Source of the DNA: Clostridia bacterium
GTDB taxonomy: Bacteria > Bacillota > Clostridia > TANB77 > CAG-465
DNA length: 64,000 bases
Assembly (NCBI GenBank): GCA_030524345.1
Contig: JAUNGP010000004.1
Location: 1-64,000 of the forward strand
Reading direction: 5' to 3'
The notes under the pieces were generated by a model that saw only the letters and a program-made list of their open reading frames with translations, was not told the DNA's origin and did not search any database. Every line of letters starts with the position of its first letter. Position 1 is the first letter of the stretch. Below, one piece after another: positions 9,701 to 18,010 of this stretch. The translations under genes and the position numbers were made by a program.

Positions 9701-11421
9701 ATAATATCGCTGTCATCATAACTAAAGAACTGAGAATATTTCTCTTCGTTGCTATCCACCACCTTTGCAAAATTCTTAAGCTCTCGCTTACCTTTAAACA
9801 GGCAAATTACTCTACCGTCATCTAAAACATGCTCTGTACCATAACTTACTTCTATGCCAAAAAGATCTTTTACCTGCTCTTCAAATATATATTCTGTCTT
9901 TAAAGGATCATAAATAAACTTACTATAATAAATATACAGCTCTTTCTTATTTTTTCCTTGTTGATAATTACTTGGAAAGTCCTGAAAAAAGCTATAATAT
10001 ACAGATCCCATATCTACTTTTTGACCAAGTATAAAATGACAAAGTTCTAAAGTAAATTTAGGAGGCAAGATCTTTATTTCAAACAGCTCATAAAGAGCAT
10101 CCAATGTCATAGACTCCAAACCATTATATTGGGAAGCAAGATAATTGGAGTAAAGTTTTAAAGCAAAATTCCCAAGTTGATTTTTTAATACTTCAGTTGG
10201 ACAGCTAAGCCCTCTTATAAAGCTCTCATCATCAGTAAAGTACATAGTTGTCATACTATTCATACTATAAGATACATCATTTTCAATATCAAAAGTATTA
10301 TCACCTGATGATTTGCTAAAGCCAGAAGGAATAGAACTGACAAACCTTTTTAAATTCCATAGCCATGTAACTAAACCAGATAAGTCCTCTCTCTTACCTT
10401 CTTTGATCGGTAAAAGTTTACAAAAACTTGTTTCACAGTATTCATACCCAATAAAGTTACAATCAAAATCAAAGAGCATTCCTGTAATCTTAAACTTGAC
10501 AAAACGTGAGAGTTCGTAGATATCATAAAGAAACCGAATATTTTCATACACTGTTTGATCTGGCGTTGTGTATAGTTTATACTGCGTTTCATTTTCCTCA
10601 CCATAAACAATATATGACTCTGTTTCTTTCAATACCTTCTGTCCCTTTTGGAAGTCTTCAAGAGATGGAATCAATTTCATGTTATATTCATGATAATATT
10701 CTTTGTACTCCTCATCGGCTTTTTCTGATTTCAGGACTTCTAAGACATCCTTCTCAAGCTTATTATTCTGATAAAATTGATAGAACATCCTAAGCATATC
10801 AAAGGAGAAGCTTACATTTTTCATTTCAAAAGAAAAATTCTTTCTAATTGTATTGTAAAGATCTTCTAAAGAACCTCCATAAACTTTATGACAAATAAAA
10901 TCTAACAAAAGTCCTGTATTGACAATAGTGGCATTTTCGCCTTCACCCTCATCAAACCAAAAGAGTAATTCAAAAAAACTACAATAGCTATTCAAATTAC
11001 AAAACTCTTCTGCCAGGACAAAATTCATCTCATTCATTTTACCTACAAAAGTTGTAAATTCAATTAACTTTTCTAGGTCAGATAAGTGAGCATCAGGATT
11101 CTTTTTTGACATATACATATGAAAGGCCAAAAGTTTATTTTCTTTTCTATCTATTACAATTTTTCTGATACTGATATTGTAATATTCAAGACTAATTTCT
11201 CCAACATCTTTTAATCCCTTGATCATATGGAAAAGCCGCTTTGATAAAGTTTCATCTTTGATCACATACACAAGTTCTACCAGTTCTCTATCATCACATA
11301 AATATATATCATACTCATATTCACAAATGGAATGTTCGTAGACACTTTCAATCCAGAAGTTCCAAAAAATTGGTAACTTTTTAGCATACATTTCCTTCTT
11401 AAAAGGATTATATATAGTCAT
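6736..11421 (-). CDS. Giant multidomain Ser/Thr-type protein kinase with zinc knuckles and C-terminal propeller-like region
   Basis: Of 1561 residues, the recognisable kinase occupies about 975-1250. It has a glycine-rich GGESYIYEYEDG near 985, Lys in FAKIFK, catalytic YIGDLNGRNILF near 1109 (Asp and Asn kept, HRD altered) and DFDGMG near 1128 replacing DFG. Upstream are two cysteine knuckle pairs: CPIC near 724, and CPVH with CPKC near 938-952. Several earlier stretches repeat kinase-like patterns without catalytic residues (about 260-370, 540-700, 745-900), for example HNPFGKALF followed by IVNVDF, suggesting tandem pseudokinases. Residues from about 1300 form repeated beta strands, probably a WD40 or PQQ-type propeller. 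No membrane helix is seen. It is the last gene of the operon with phosphatase and vWA genes, so phosphorylation controlled by the PP2C partner is inferred. Confidence 0.8.
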   Translation of the reverse strand: MTIYNPFKKEMYAKKLPIFWNFWIESVYEHSICEYEYDIYLCDDRELVELVYVIKDETLSKRLFHMIKGLKDVGEISLEYYNISIRKIVIDRKENKLLAFHMYMSKKNPDAHLSDLEKLIEFTTFVGKMNEMNFVLAEEFCNLNSYCSFFELLFWFDEGEGENATIVNTGLLLDFICHKVYGGSLEDLYNTIRKNFSFEMKNVSFSFDMLRMFYQFYQNNKLEKDVLEVLKSEKADEEYKEYYHEYNMKLIPSLEDFQKGQKVLKETESYIVYGEENETQYKLYTTPDQTVYENIRFLYDIYELSRFVKFKITGMLFDFDCNFIGYEYCETSFCKLLPIKEGKREDLSGLVTWLWNLKRFVSSIPSGFSKSSGDNTFDIENDVSYSMNSMTTMYFTDDESFIRGLSCPTEVLKNQLGNFALKLYSNYLASQYNGLESMTLDALYELFEIKILPPKFTLELCHFILGQKVDMGSVYYSFFQDFPSNYQQGKNKKELYIYYSKFIYDPLKTEYIFEEQVKDLFGIEVSYGTEHVLDDGRVICLFKGKRELKNFAKVVDSNEEKYSQFFSYDDSDIIHKIGLHTIIYSKKISNDDTYYMIGYVSDPIKGELLSELDFSKISNKDFIKIAANLFVRFNKRYIGFCSIRMDKDFHFYINMLDNITVNKTSGRNFAEDLLSRIVPINGLEDDIVRNINFSSRRSLNMLYESMDAFCDAHNVYYPSSDGLCPICQRTIYDVEKYKGKFGKIIFEDEYAIHYALTVDKNLKVYKEDKIDIREQEQNIDSYLKNRPNLGQDMFLPYKKAVIASSRKFIGYVYEKVDFSECLDLDKDFKNLKKLKALITLGTQVLHLEYARFFFSHNPFGKALFNPSHKKMIQIVNVDFLNFNQDGGQEICNFSETFIVNYIHSIISNEIDTEDINAISLADLIDQIKELARNMTKYCPVHDIYYHKKYLLCPKCVPNFNPSVLQENSISFPVDQWMKERKPKNEGGESYIYEYEDGVFAKIFKLDEVNIEMKVAIIIKILERRDILERLNTENSKFVFVTPQKFIIDSETNSVRGYILNEVKGVSISTLRDEALVQKLGLEIQDILEILITAGEGIEYLHKKANMYIGDLNGRNILFDENKTIYFLDFDGMGIDDIAPLFFTDGYVDPIAKNNQTISMKDDWYSFAIQAFYYLTLTHPFEGIYYDKDKKRNLDIDEKMELRISLLGKHGIKPPSLARSWEWMKGEIEETFLSIFEGDERVNITPYLKNYYNSIASSKYVGCADLSSFTDTFSTSKTVTREIVVFEENFNKIINSISYISIDENGNQTVNICVNKEIHKFGILGDEKVIDIILSESKEMALIVFERSICMISLSNDEEIFKSNLNMAPKVAINGHTLYFASVIDYENVIIKAEFAGGVLTKKTVIKFQTQMYTKSFFVLNNEKFVIVKEGDHEDYIFCNDIRYLSIPRSDSDVEYSVLYDKVRNEWLVINTEGVCVVIRNNGKHIQFEDRRVVGCNIRKVKFENGNIYIPEDGGIYIINTKKSKEKYIECNVIESKSCIVIKKKGFYIFNDDRVYEYVKIK

Positions 11422-11447
11422 TACAACTACCTCCTGTATAATTTTTA

Positions 11448-11487
11448 AGAGGGATATTCAAAATAATCAATGTATGGATATCCCTCT
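11448..11487 (-). other. Intercistronic hairpin upstream of the kinase gene
   Basis: A 10-bp stem (11448-11457 with 11478-11487) with a 20-nt loop lies in the 84-bp gap between the TerY-like gene and the kinase gene. The arm is followed by A residues rather than T on the minus strand. It is therefore not a typical terminator and may instead set mRNA stability or relative expression. Confidence 0.5.
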
Positions 11488-11505
11488 CTTATTTAAAATA
11501 ATTTG

Positions 11506-12222
11506 CTATACTTCTTCAAACCAATCCTCATCATCCATTACCTGTGATGCCTTAGCTGAATATCCTGCAGACTGACTGTTTTTAGCTGCCTGGCTAAAGA
11601 ATTCAGCGCCTAAAGACTTCATACTTCTTGACTGCTCTTTGCAACTTCTAGAAAGTTCCTCCCCCATAAATGTGGTAAGAGCGGATCTATCGTTAATATC
11701 ACGCGTAGCAACAAATCCAAGTTTGCTACCAAACTGCGCTGTAATCGAACGTCCAAATGCTACAAAAACAGTTGTTACACCGTTCTTATTAAGTTTTGCA
11801 ATTGCCTTTTTGGCATTTTCTTCTGTATCTTTATCATACTCAGACATACCATCAGATAAAACAATAAATGTTGCTCTTGGGATACAATTATTTCTAAGGA
11901 TTACCTCTTGGATATACTCTAAAAGATCATTTGCTCCCTGTACAATAGAATGATAAAGGGCAGTTCCTCCACTAGGATAATAATCGGTTCTAAACTCGCT
12001 TATATTTCTAAAAGCGGATGGATAATAGTCATTATCAAATGTATTCAAAGCAACTGCTATTGAGTTTGCTTCAGAAAAGTTCTCAAAACTTTTCTTAAAG
12101 GATTCCAATCCATCAATCATATTTCGCCTATCATCTCTCATAGACCCGGAACTATCTGCATTAAATGAAAAGACATTAATTCTGGTCGTAGAAAATTTGT
12201 AAAGATTATTTTTCTGTAACAT
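11506..12222 (-). CDS. TerY-like von Willebrand factor A domain protein
   Basis: A cytoplasmic vWA domain fills most of the 238 residues. The metal-ion-dependent adhesion site is intact: DSSGS near 24-28 (DxSxS), Thr in PSGGTALY, and Asp in VLSDGMSEYD. Such domains bind a divalent cation and a protein partner. TerY-type vWA proteins occur beside PP2C phosphatases and kinases in tellurite/stress (Ter) loci, and here the same partners share the operon. The C-terminal 50 residues are Ser/Ala/Gln-rich and end in an acidic tail. No signal peptide is present. An AGGAGG site lies 8-10 nt before the ATG. It probably acts as a metal-responsive scaffold; that role is inference. Confidence 0.85.
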   Translation of the reverse strand: MLQKNNLYKFSTTRINVFSFNADSSGSMRDDRRNMIDGLESFKKSFENFSEANSIAVALNTFDNDYYPSAFRNISEFRTDYYPSGGTALYHSIVQGANDLLEYIQEVILRNNCIPRATFIVLSDGMSEYDKDTEENAKKAIAKLNKNGVTTVFVAFGRSITAQFGSKLGFVATRDINDRSALTTFMGEELSRSCKEQSRSMKSLGAEFFSQAAKNSQSAGYSAKASQVMDDEDWFEEV

Positions 12223-12234
12223 GTTTTTTTCCTC

Positions 12235-13803
12235 CTAGATTAACTCATTATAGTTTTTGATATCATTCAAACTCTTAAGTACATTTTCAAGTCCTTGAAA
12301 ATAAAAAGAGTTCAAATAAACATGGTTTTGAAAAATCATAAAGTCAAAATTTTTTTCTTTTAAAGCTCGTGTAATTTTTGCTATATCTTGCTCATCTAAA
12401 GAGAAGATTTTTACATAATTTTGACTCGCTCTACTGCACTTTAATAATTCACTTTTTCTTTTTTCTACTTCACTCTTAGGATAAAAAGAACTATATTTAT
12501 CCATTTGCTTTTTTATATTTTTGACAAAAGATCCTGAAATACCTCTACTAGAGTTTATTTCTTCCAGCAAATCAAATAAGAGCAAAATAAAATAAATCTC
12601 CTTATACGTTACCTCACTACTTAGATTGGAAAGAATCCTCAAAACTATTGCTACATTGATATCCTGCGTTTTATAAGATATTTCAGCAAGTGACAAACAA
12701 GACTGTGATTTTACAGATAAGAATATTTCATTCTCATCAATACCAGTATCAAATCTATCTAAAAGTATAATCTCAGTCCTATCTTTTGAGTATCCTAATA
12801 AAGTAAGACAGTGCAAAACGTCATCTTCAATTCCCATTACTTCCAGCCAAAATTCTTCACTATTCATAACTTTGTTTACAGATACATCATAGTTAAAATT
12901 CTGCAATTTTTGAATTCTTCTTAGGAACGAAAAATAGTACTCTTCTCCTTTTAAGAGTTCCAAAAGAGCTGTTAGATTTTCTAATTCTTCCAATACAAAA
13001 TCTTTGAAAATCTGTGTGTGATCTAAACCACGAAATTCTCTCTCAATAAAAAGAGTAGATAATACTTCCTTCATATTCAAATCTAAAGAATTTCGAACAA
13101 CACACTTAAAAATCAAATAATCTGCATAGGAAACAAAGTCAATCAAGTACTCTTTTTTATACTTATCAGAAGTAAAGAATCCATATGACTTAGTATCTTC
13201 AACAATATCTGCAATACTTTCTTTTGCGCGTTCTATTTGAGCTAAAAATTTCTGCTTTTCCTTATCTCCAGAATAACGAATCGAAGTGTTATACAATGTA
13301 CTAAGCTTTACACATATTTTCTGTATTCTTCTAGAGATCAGATAAAATTTCAAGTCGTTTTCTATGAAGGCATTGATTTCCTTTTCTAGTAACACTACTT
13401 CGTTTACCTTTTTGGAATCCTCATCTGGATCAATTTCAAAAGTAATTGTCTTATTTTTCAAACTATCCAAATATTCATTTAAACTAACCTGATATTCATC
13501 CTTTAAATTTTTAATTCGTTCTGCAAATTCAGCATAAGGCTTAGGAAAAATTTCATCAAAAGTTTTGATAAGCTGCTCCATAGAATATAACCTAGCAAGC
13601 ATGGATCGCTTAACGATTACTACATCATCATTTTCAAATTCTTCCTTTTCCTCTTCAGCTTTTTGGATAAGATCTCTCATTTCTTCTAATTCCTCATGAG
13701 ATAAATCGTCCTCTGTTTCATCAGCCGCAGTATCACTTAAAATTCCAATGATATAGCTCATGAAAGAGTTCCACTTACTTTTCATAATTTGTATCAGACT
13801 CAT
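12235..13803 (-). CDS. Coiled-coil protein of unknown function in the kinase operon
   Basis: I do not recognise a family. The 522 residues are almost entirely helical by pattern, rich in Leu, Glu, Lys and Ile, with an acidic segment near the N-terminus (about 25-60). A TTG start at 13824 is possible, but ATG 13803 has GGAG 7 nt upstream and is preferred. No transmembrane helix, Cys motif or nucleotide-binding motif is visible. It lies 17 nt after the degenerate vWA gene and 12 nt before the TerY-like gene, so it is co-translated with them. A role as a scaffold or kinase/phosphatase substrate is a guess from context. Confidence 0.7.
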   Translation of the reverse strand: MSLIQIMKSKWNSFMSYIIGILSDTAADETEDDLSHEELEEMRDLIQKAEEEKEEFENDDVVIVKRSMLARLYSMEQLIKTFDEIFPKPYAEFAERIKNLKDEYQVSLNEYLDSLKNKTITFEIDPDEDSKKVNEVVLLEKEINAFIENDLKFYLISRRIQKICVKLSTLYNTSIRYSGDKEKQKFLAQIERAKESIADIVEDTKSYGFFTSDKYKKEYLIDFVSYADYLIFKCVVRNSLDLNMKEVLSTLFIEREFRGLDHTQIFKDFVLEELENLTALLELLKGEEYYFSFLRRIQKLQNFNYDVSVNKVMNSEEFWLEVMGIEDDVLHCLTLLGYSKDRTEIILLDRFDTGIDENEIFLSVKSQSCLSLAEISYKTQDINVAIVLRILSNLSSEVTYKEIYFILLLFDLLEEINSSRGISGSFVKNIKKQMDKYSSFYPKSEVEKRKSELLKCSRASQNYVKIFSLDEQDIAKITRALKEKNFDFMIFQNHVYLNSFYFQGLENVLKSLNDIKNYNELI

Positions 13804-13820
13804 ATTTTTTCTCCATATAC

Positions 13821-14627
13821 TCAATATTCTTTACTCAATGAGCCAATAGATCGAAAGCCCATAGCTGCAGCCTTTGGCATTAAATTCTCATTAGTACAAA
13901 AGTACTTAGCTTTGACTTTTTTAGAAAGTAACTCATTAAATAAAGTTCCTGCCTCCTCATAAGTTGTTGTAGAAGCATTATCACTACAAGTACCTATTCC
14001 GATAATTTCAAAATGTTCTATTTGAAAACGATTAATGCTATCTTCTGTGATCTTTCTATCATGACTTGCGATTACTTCATTCAAAGTGCCGATAGCATCA
14101 AAAAAGCAAACTTTATCATTTGAACTATCTGATTTTACATCAGTCTGTTTACTAGTGCTTGAACTCTCACCATATCGAATAATACAGTAACAATTGTCCT
14201 TAATCGCACCATTAATAATTCTTGCGATACGACTAGCATATTCGTTCATCGATGTACTTTCCTCAAGTAGCACGATAACCATAGTCTTATGAATAAGAGG
14301 TTTATATCGAAATCTTTCCTCTTTTTCACGAGCAAAAGGCTTAGTCTTGACGACTTTAGAAGTTTCTTCATCAGCAGCTTTTTGAGCTTCCTCAATTTGC
14401 TTCTGACCTTCCAACATTAGCTCTCTAAAATATGGATCAGAAATTTCCGGAGTAGTATCTACTTGAACTTTCTGATTCACTCTGGGGCAAGTCTCAAGTT
14501 TTACTTCTTCACTTTCCTTTTGGATCACTTCCTTTTTACTCTCAGGAACTATAGTGGGAACCACTAAATCTTTCTTATCTGTATTTTTTCCAAAAATGTT
14601 ACCTAAAAATGCTCTCTTTTTCTTCAT
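13821..14627 (-). CDS. Degenerate vWA-like protein of the kinase operon
   Basis: The first 110 residues are charged and low in complexity (Lys, Glu, Val, Pro), likely unstructured. From about 115 the sequence reads like a vWA fold: a hydrophobic strand MVIVLLEESTSM with E-x-S-x-S in place of the canonical DxSxS, then a central strand with GIGTCSD and a final FRSIGSLS. The metal site therefore looks altered. The gene sits between the phosphatase and the coiled-coil gene with 15- and 17-nt gaps. Having an intact and a degenerate vWA protein in one operon suggests a paired platform. Family assignment is by pattern only. Confidence 0.6.
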   Translation of the reverse strand: MKKKRAFLGNIFGKNTDKKDLVVPTIVPESKKEVIQKESEEVKLETCPRVNQKVQVDTTPEISDPYFRELMLEGQKQIEEAQKAADEETSKVVKTKPFAREKEERFRYKPLIHKTMVIVLLEESTSMNEYASRIARIINGAIKDNCYCIIRYGESSSTSKQTDVKSDSSNDKVCFFDAIGTLNEVIASHDRKITEDSINRFQIEHFEIIGIGTCSDNASTTTYEEAGTLFNELLSKKVKAKYFCTNENLMPKAAAMGFRSIGSLSKEY

Positions 14628-14642
14628 GACAAATATCCTCCC

Positions 14643-15323
14643 TTAAATCAGAATTGTTATATCATCTTTGAACAAATGGTTATTAGCAAGAATAATTCCC
14701 TCAGCGCCATATTCAGATTCCACTTTCGATACAATCAAAGTATCAAAATCAGTCTTAATATCACCTTTAGCAATAGGTTGAATACCATCTGATGCCACTC
14801 CAACCTTTTGGAATTCCTTCTTACTGAAAGTGAAAGTTTTGAAGTGATAATCTTTAAAAATATTATCCTCTAAAAGCTCACAATATTTGTATGCAAAATA
14901 CGGAGGCCTTTTTCCATAGAAGAATTTTAAATAGCTCACTTTGTCATTTTTATTCACAGTGACAATATATCCGTCTCCGAACATCTTGACAATAAATGAA
15001 TCCTCCATTTCAAAGCAAGCAACAATGGTAAAAAGTAAATTATCCATGATAAACTCTTCCACTGCCTCTTTGGTTGTAAACCACTTCTTAAACATTTCCA
15101 AAAGTTCATCAAATGTTTTCTTAACATTTTCCTCAAAGCACTCCACTTTTGCTCTATCCGGAAGTGTAGAAAACACCTGTATAAAGAGTCTTGTACCTAC
15201 TTCTGAATACTGCGCTTCACTACATCCATCAAGAACCATTTTTAAGTTTTGGTCTAAGTAACAAAAATCCTGATTGTTCATGCCATTAGTATAATGGGCA
15301 CATCCTTGTCTAGTAATTTTCAT
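14643..15323 (-). CDS. PP2C-family protein phosphatase
   Basis: This compact 226-residue protein carries the ordered PP2C metal-site motifs: NQDF near 17-20, VLDGCSEA near 30-37, MFGDG in the middle, ASDGI, and DDITILI at the C-terminus. PP2C enzymes remove phosphate from Ser/Thr using two Mn or Mg ions. It is about 20-30 residues shorter than stand-alone bacterial PP2Cs, as is common in operonic forms. It is the first gene of the five-gene operon. The promoter is at 15378-15406 and the RBS AGGAGAT. The operon also encodes a kinase, so the two probably act on the same targets; this is inferred. Confidence 0.82.
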   Translation of the reverse strand: MKITRQGCAHYTNGMNNQDFCYLDQNLKMVLDGCSEAQYSEVGTRLFIQVFSTLPDRAKVECFEENVKKTFDELLEMFKKWFTTKEAVEEFIMDNLLFTIVACFEMEDSFIVKMFGDGYIVTVNKNDKVSYLKFFYGKRPPYFAYKYCELLEDNIFKDYHFKTFTFSKKEFQKVGVASDGIQPIAKGDIKTDFDTLIVSKVESEYGAEGIILANNHLFKDDITILI

Positions 15324-15377
15324 AAAAATATCTCCTTTTCTTTTATTAAAAATAAAATATAATATAAAACCGATAAT

Positions 15378-15406
15378 ATTATATCATATTTTTTAAATTA
15401 TGTAAA
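15378..15406 (-). promoter_or_regulatory. SigA-type promoter of the phosphatase-vWA-kinase operon
   Basis: TTTACA at 15401-15406, a 17-bp spacer and TATAAT at 15378-15383 with an extended TGA. It lies between the telA terminator and the phosphatase start. Confidence 0.8.
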
Positions 15407-15433
15407 GTAAAATAGCATAATTATATACAAAAA

Positions 15434-15459
15434 GAGACACGCTTTTTAAAGCGTGCCTC
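15434..15459 (-). terminator. Terminator of telA
   Basis: A 12-bp stem with one wobble (15434-15445 with 15448-15459) is followed on the minus strand by CTTTTTG. It separates telA from the kinase operon. Confidence 0.85.
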
Positions 15460-15466
15460 CCATTTC

Positions 15467-16684
15467 TTAAAATTCTAATGAGCCGTTTCCATTATAAGTT
15501 GTAGTTTGTGTTGAAGCGCTACTTCCCGCCCCCTGCTGTTTTACCTTATAAATATACGGTTCAAGCTCTTCAACCAGCCGATTGACTTCATCCAGATCTG
15601 CCCGTAACTTCGGAACCATTTCGGTATGCACTTTTTCGATCTCTTTACATCCATCGATAACTGTTAAAATGGCCTCTTTTGCTGCAGACATCCCATAGAA
15701 ACCAGCATAGATTAACTTTTCTGTTTCCTCTGCTGTCAATTTAGCATTCTGAGAAACTTTTTTCATCAGCTCATCATTTAATCTAATGATGGCCTGCTGT
15801 CCTTCTAAGACCTCGCGATTTTTTGCATCCAAAACCGCATTTCTAAGCTGCTGCGAAATCAAAGCCATGCTGTTATTCTTCTGGGTATGGATTGTGATTT
15901 GCATGTTACGATTACCACGTTCTGTCAGTGCCAGCTGTCCAATACTCAATTTGTACATTGCTCTTGATTTTTCCAAATTCGTAAGAACAATCTGGAATAC
16001 CTCATAACCATCTTTGATAGCATCATATTCCTGCTGATCCTTCTGCAGACCGCTTGCTTCATATGCAGCTTTCTTTTCATCTAAAAGCTTACTAATGCGT
16101 TCAGAAGCAAGATATCCTGCAACCAGATATTTTTCAAGCAGTTCAATTGTCATTCTATCATCAACACTGGAACTTGTAATCTGATACATAGCCGTCTTTA
16201 ACATCTCAATCCAAGAATCACAGGATTCCTTGAGCTGCTTTAAGAGCTTATAGTTGGTAACCGCACTCTCTCGAATCCTTTGATTTCTCTTTTTCTTCCT
16301 TCCAGTAGAGATTTTAAGCAAAATCCTCTCCAGGAAGTTTGGTTCTTTCAGAACCAAATTAAAGTCATCATAGCTTTTATTTGCTATGTTAGAGAGTTCA
16401 ATTACTTCTCTAATGACTCTCTGATCGGCTTCAGATCCCTGTTCTTCCTTTAACAGGTTTCCGCACTGTTCAAAGGTAGAAATCAGCGGTGAAGATCCAT
16501 AAGACATAATTTTATCGATCTCAGTAACATCGATCCGCGCTGCAAGCTCTGTAATGGCGTGCTGATCTTCGGGTGAATAAGATGCCAAAGCAGCCTGATA
16601 ATTCAGTGGCTGAATATTGGCCTTTGCCTCTACTTTTGGTCCAAGCTGAAAATTCTCTTTTAACATTAATTCTTCGTTATTCAT
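15467..16684 (-). CDS. telA: TelA/YceH-family toxic anion resistance protein
   Basis: TelA-family proteins are linked to tellurite and other envelope or chemical stress; their biochemical role is unknown. The 405 residues are helical and about the family length. The middle carries LEKYLVAGYLASERI, and the C-terminal half has the typical QLALTERGNRNMQITIHTQ region followed by NSMALISQQLRNAVLDAKN, matching the TelA core. The last 20 residues are Ser/Thr/Gln/Gly-rich. It has its own promoter and terminator, so it is a separate unit upstream of the kinase operon. Its base usage is richer in G and C than the operon, closer to the zinc-ribbon gene. The neighbourhood supports a Ter-type stress role. 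Confidence 0.87.
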   Translation of the reverse strand: MNNEELMLKENFQLGPKVEAKANIQPLNYQAALASYSPEDQHAITELAARIDVTEIDKIMSYGSSPLISTFEQCGNLLKEEQGSEADQRVIREVIELSNIANKSYDDFNLVLKEPNFLERILLKISTGRKKKRNQRIRESAVTNYKLLKQLKESCDSWIEMLKTAMYQITSSSVDDRMTIELLEKYLVAGYLASERISKLLDEKKAAYEASGLQKDQQEYDAIKDGYEVFQIVLTNLEKSRAMYKLSIGQLALTERGNRNMQITIHTQKNNSMALISQQLRNAVLDAKNREVLEGQQAIIRLNDELMKKVSQNAKLTAEETEKLIYAGFYGMSAAKEAILTVIDGCKEIEKVHTEMVPKLRADLDEVNRLVEELEPYIYKVKQQGAGSSASTQTTTYNGNGSLEF

Positions 16685-16736
16685 TTTTTTCCTCCTACAA
16701 ATTTATTAAAATTGGAATTAGAATTAATACGCAAAT

Positions 16737-16765
16737 ATTATATCATTACATTTGGCAAAAGTCAA
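16737..16765 (-). promoter_or_regulatory. SigA-type promoter of telA
   Basis: TTGACT at 16760-16765, a 17-bp spacer and TATAAT at 16737-16742 with an extended TGA. Confidence 0.85.
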
Positions 16766-16848
16766 CACATTATGTAATTTTAGCTTCTTAATTATCCTAT
16801 ATTTTAAATATTTTTAAATTATAAATAGACCTTTCTATTACAATGTTC

Positions 16849-16877
16849 TTTATTTTTATGTAAATTTATGATATAAT
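16849..16877 (+). promoter_or_regulatory. Promoter of the 285-residue gene, divergent from telA
   Basis: TATAAT at 16872-16877 with an extended TGA. The -35 is weak (TTTATT at 16849-16854, 17-bp spacer). Confidence 0.6.
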
Positions 16878-16912
16878 ATTATTATCACAAATTTAAAGGA
16901 GGAGTTGTTAAT

Positions 16913-17770
16913 ATGACTCAAAAAGAAATTGAAGAACTATTTCAACAAAATTTTTCACATCGGGATCTTGAACAACTTTTAAATCCCAATCACACGATTT
17001 CACAGATGTCTCAGGGTGATAAAATCATCATCAACGATGAACTCTTGGATTATTTAAGAGACTTTTTTGATGAACAATATCAAGGAAAAAAGATTCCTAA
17101 AGTGTTTGATAAGGTGCTTATTGAACTTAGAAATAACCCCTCTGGACTTATTCGCATCTTTATAGAATTTCCGGAGGATAAAGAAAACTTTGTCTATCTT
17201 GATGTCTTTTTGAATTGGACCTTTATTGTAAAATTCATATTTGTAAATGTTGAAGCTACTGATAAAGATCCAGTCACTGGCAGATATATTACCTTTATGG
17301 CTCCCGTTTTTAGAGGCCCCTTTATTTACGGCGATTTATCCAATTTTGTAAAAAATATTTTTGGATATGCTTATCTTTTTGTAGCTGCCAATAAAGAAGA
17401 AAAGTCCGTATATACAGAAGAAGTTCGCAAAAATAACACTCAGACACAAACAAAAGCCAAAAAGCCTAAGAAACAAGGAAAAAAGAAAAACTATTCCCCC
17501 TTAGAACGAGAAAGAGTCTATATCCCTAAAACAAGACGAGTTTATTCAATCACAAAAATCACGCCAAGAGTTGAAGAAAATATTCGTAATTACATCTTGG
17601 CAGAATGGCCCGTTAAAGGATATACCTACACCAGAAGAAAGAGTAAAAATTCTGATGAATTGATTGAGGTAAGTGTTCCCCCAAGAGTTTCTAAAAGACG
17701 CCATCCCAATGCCGGTGTAAAAAAGGATGTTCAAGGAAAGGATTTTATCCTTACCCAACCTAAAGACTAA
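16913..17770 (+). CDS. Unknown protein with basic linker, divergent from telA
   Basis: I do not recognise the family. The N-terminal 165 residues look like a mixed alpha/beta domain with aromatic strands. A strongly basic linker (about 175-195, mostly Lys, Pro, Gln) follows. The C-terminal 90 residues are also basic, with many Arg, Lys, Tyr and Pro, suggesting contact with nucleic acid or another anionic surface. No membrane segment or Cys motif is seen. The site AAAGGAGG precedes the ATG. It shares a 228-bp divergent promoter region with telA, which hints at joint regulation, and ends in a strong terminator. Its base usage resembles the AT-rich background more than telA does. Confidence 0.7.
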   Translation: MTQKEIEELFQQNFSHRDLEQLLNPNHTISQMSQGDKIIINDELLDYLRDFFDEQYQGKKIPKVFDKVLIELRNNPSGLIRIFIEFPEDKENFVYLDVFLNWTFIVKFIFVNVEATDKDPVTGRYITFMAPVFRGPFIYGDLSNFVKNIFGYAYLFVAANKEEKSVYTEEVRKNNTQTQTKAKKPKKQGKKKNYSPLERERVYIPKTRRVYSITKITPRVEENIRNYILAEWPVKGYTYTRRKSKNSDELIEVSVPPRVSKRRHPNAGVKKDVQGKDFILTQPKD

Positions 17771-17777
17771 CGATATG

Positions 17778-17819
17778 CACATCATAATATTCAATGTAAT
17801 ATTATGATGTGTATTTTTT
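17778..17819 (+). terminator. Terminator of the 285-residue gene
   Basis: A perfect 14-bp stem (17778-17791 with 17798-17811) is followed by TATTTTTT. Confidence 0.9.
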
Positions 17820-17906
17820 CTCCCTCCTTACTTAGTAGCAAATATTTATATACTTTCATATTATGTATTGTAAGATTTATTTTTTTACTTTTTTAGACTA
17901 AATTTG

Positions 17907-17935
17907 TTGACTTTTTAGCACTTTAAATGTATACT
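17907..17935 (+). promoter_or_regulatory. Promoter of pyk
   Basis: TTGACT at 17907-17912, a 17-bp spacer and TATACT at 17930-17935. It overlaps the upstream in-frame ATG at 17927, ruling out that start. Confidence 0.8.
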
Positions 17936-18010
17936 AATAAGTGCATTAGGCAAAATATACATATAGGTATACTATATTGTATATTATATTTTTTTAAGGA
18001 GATGGAGTTT

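Noticed and set aside
17927-18010. N-terminal extension of pyruvate kinase
   Set aside because: The upstream ATG lies within the promoter; the strong RBS precedes ATG 18011.
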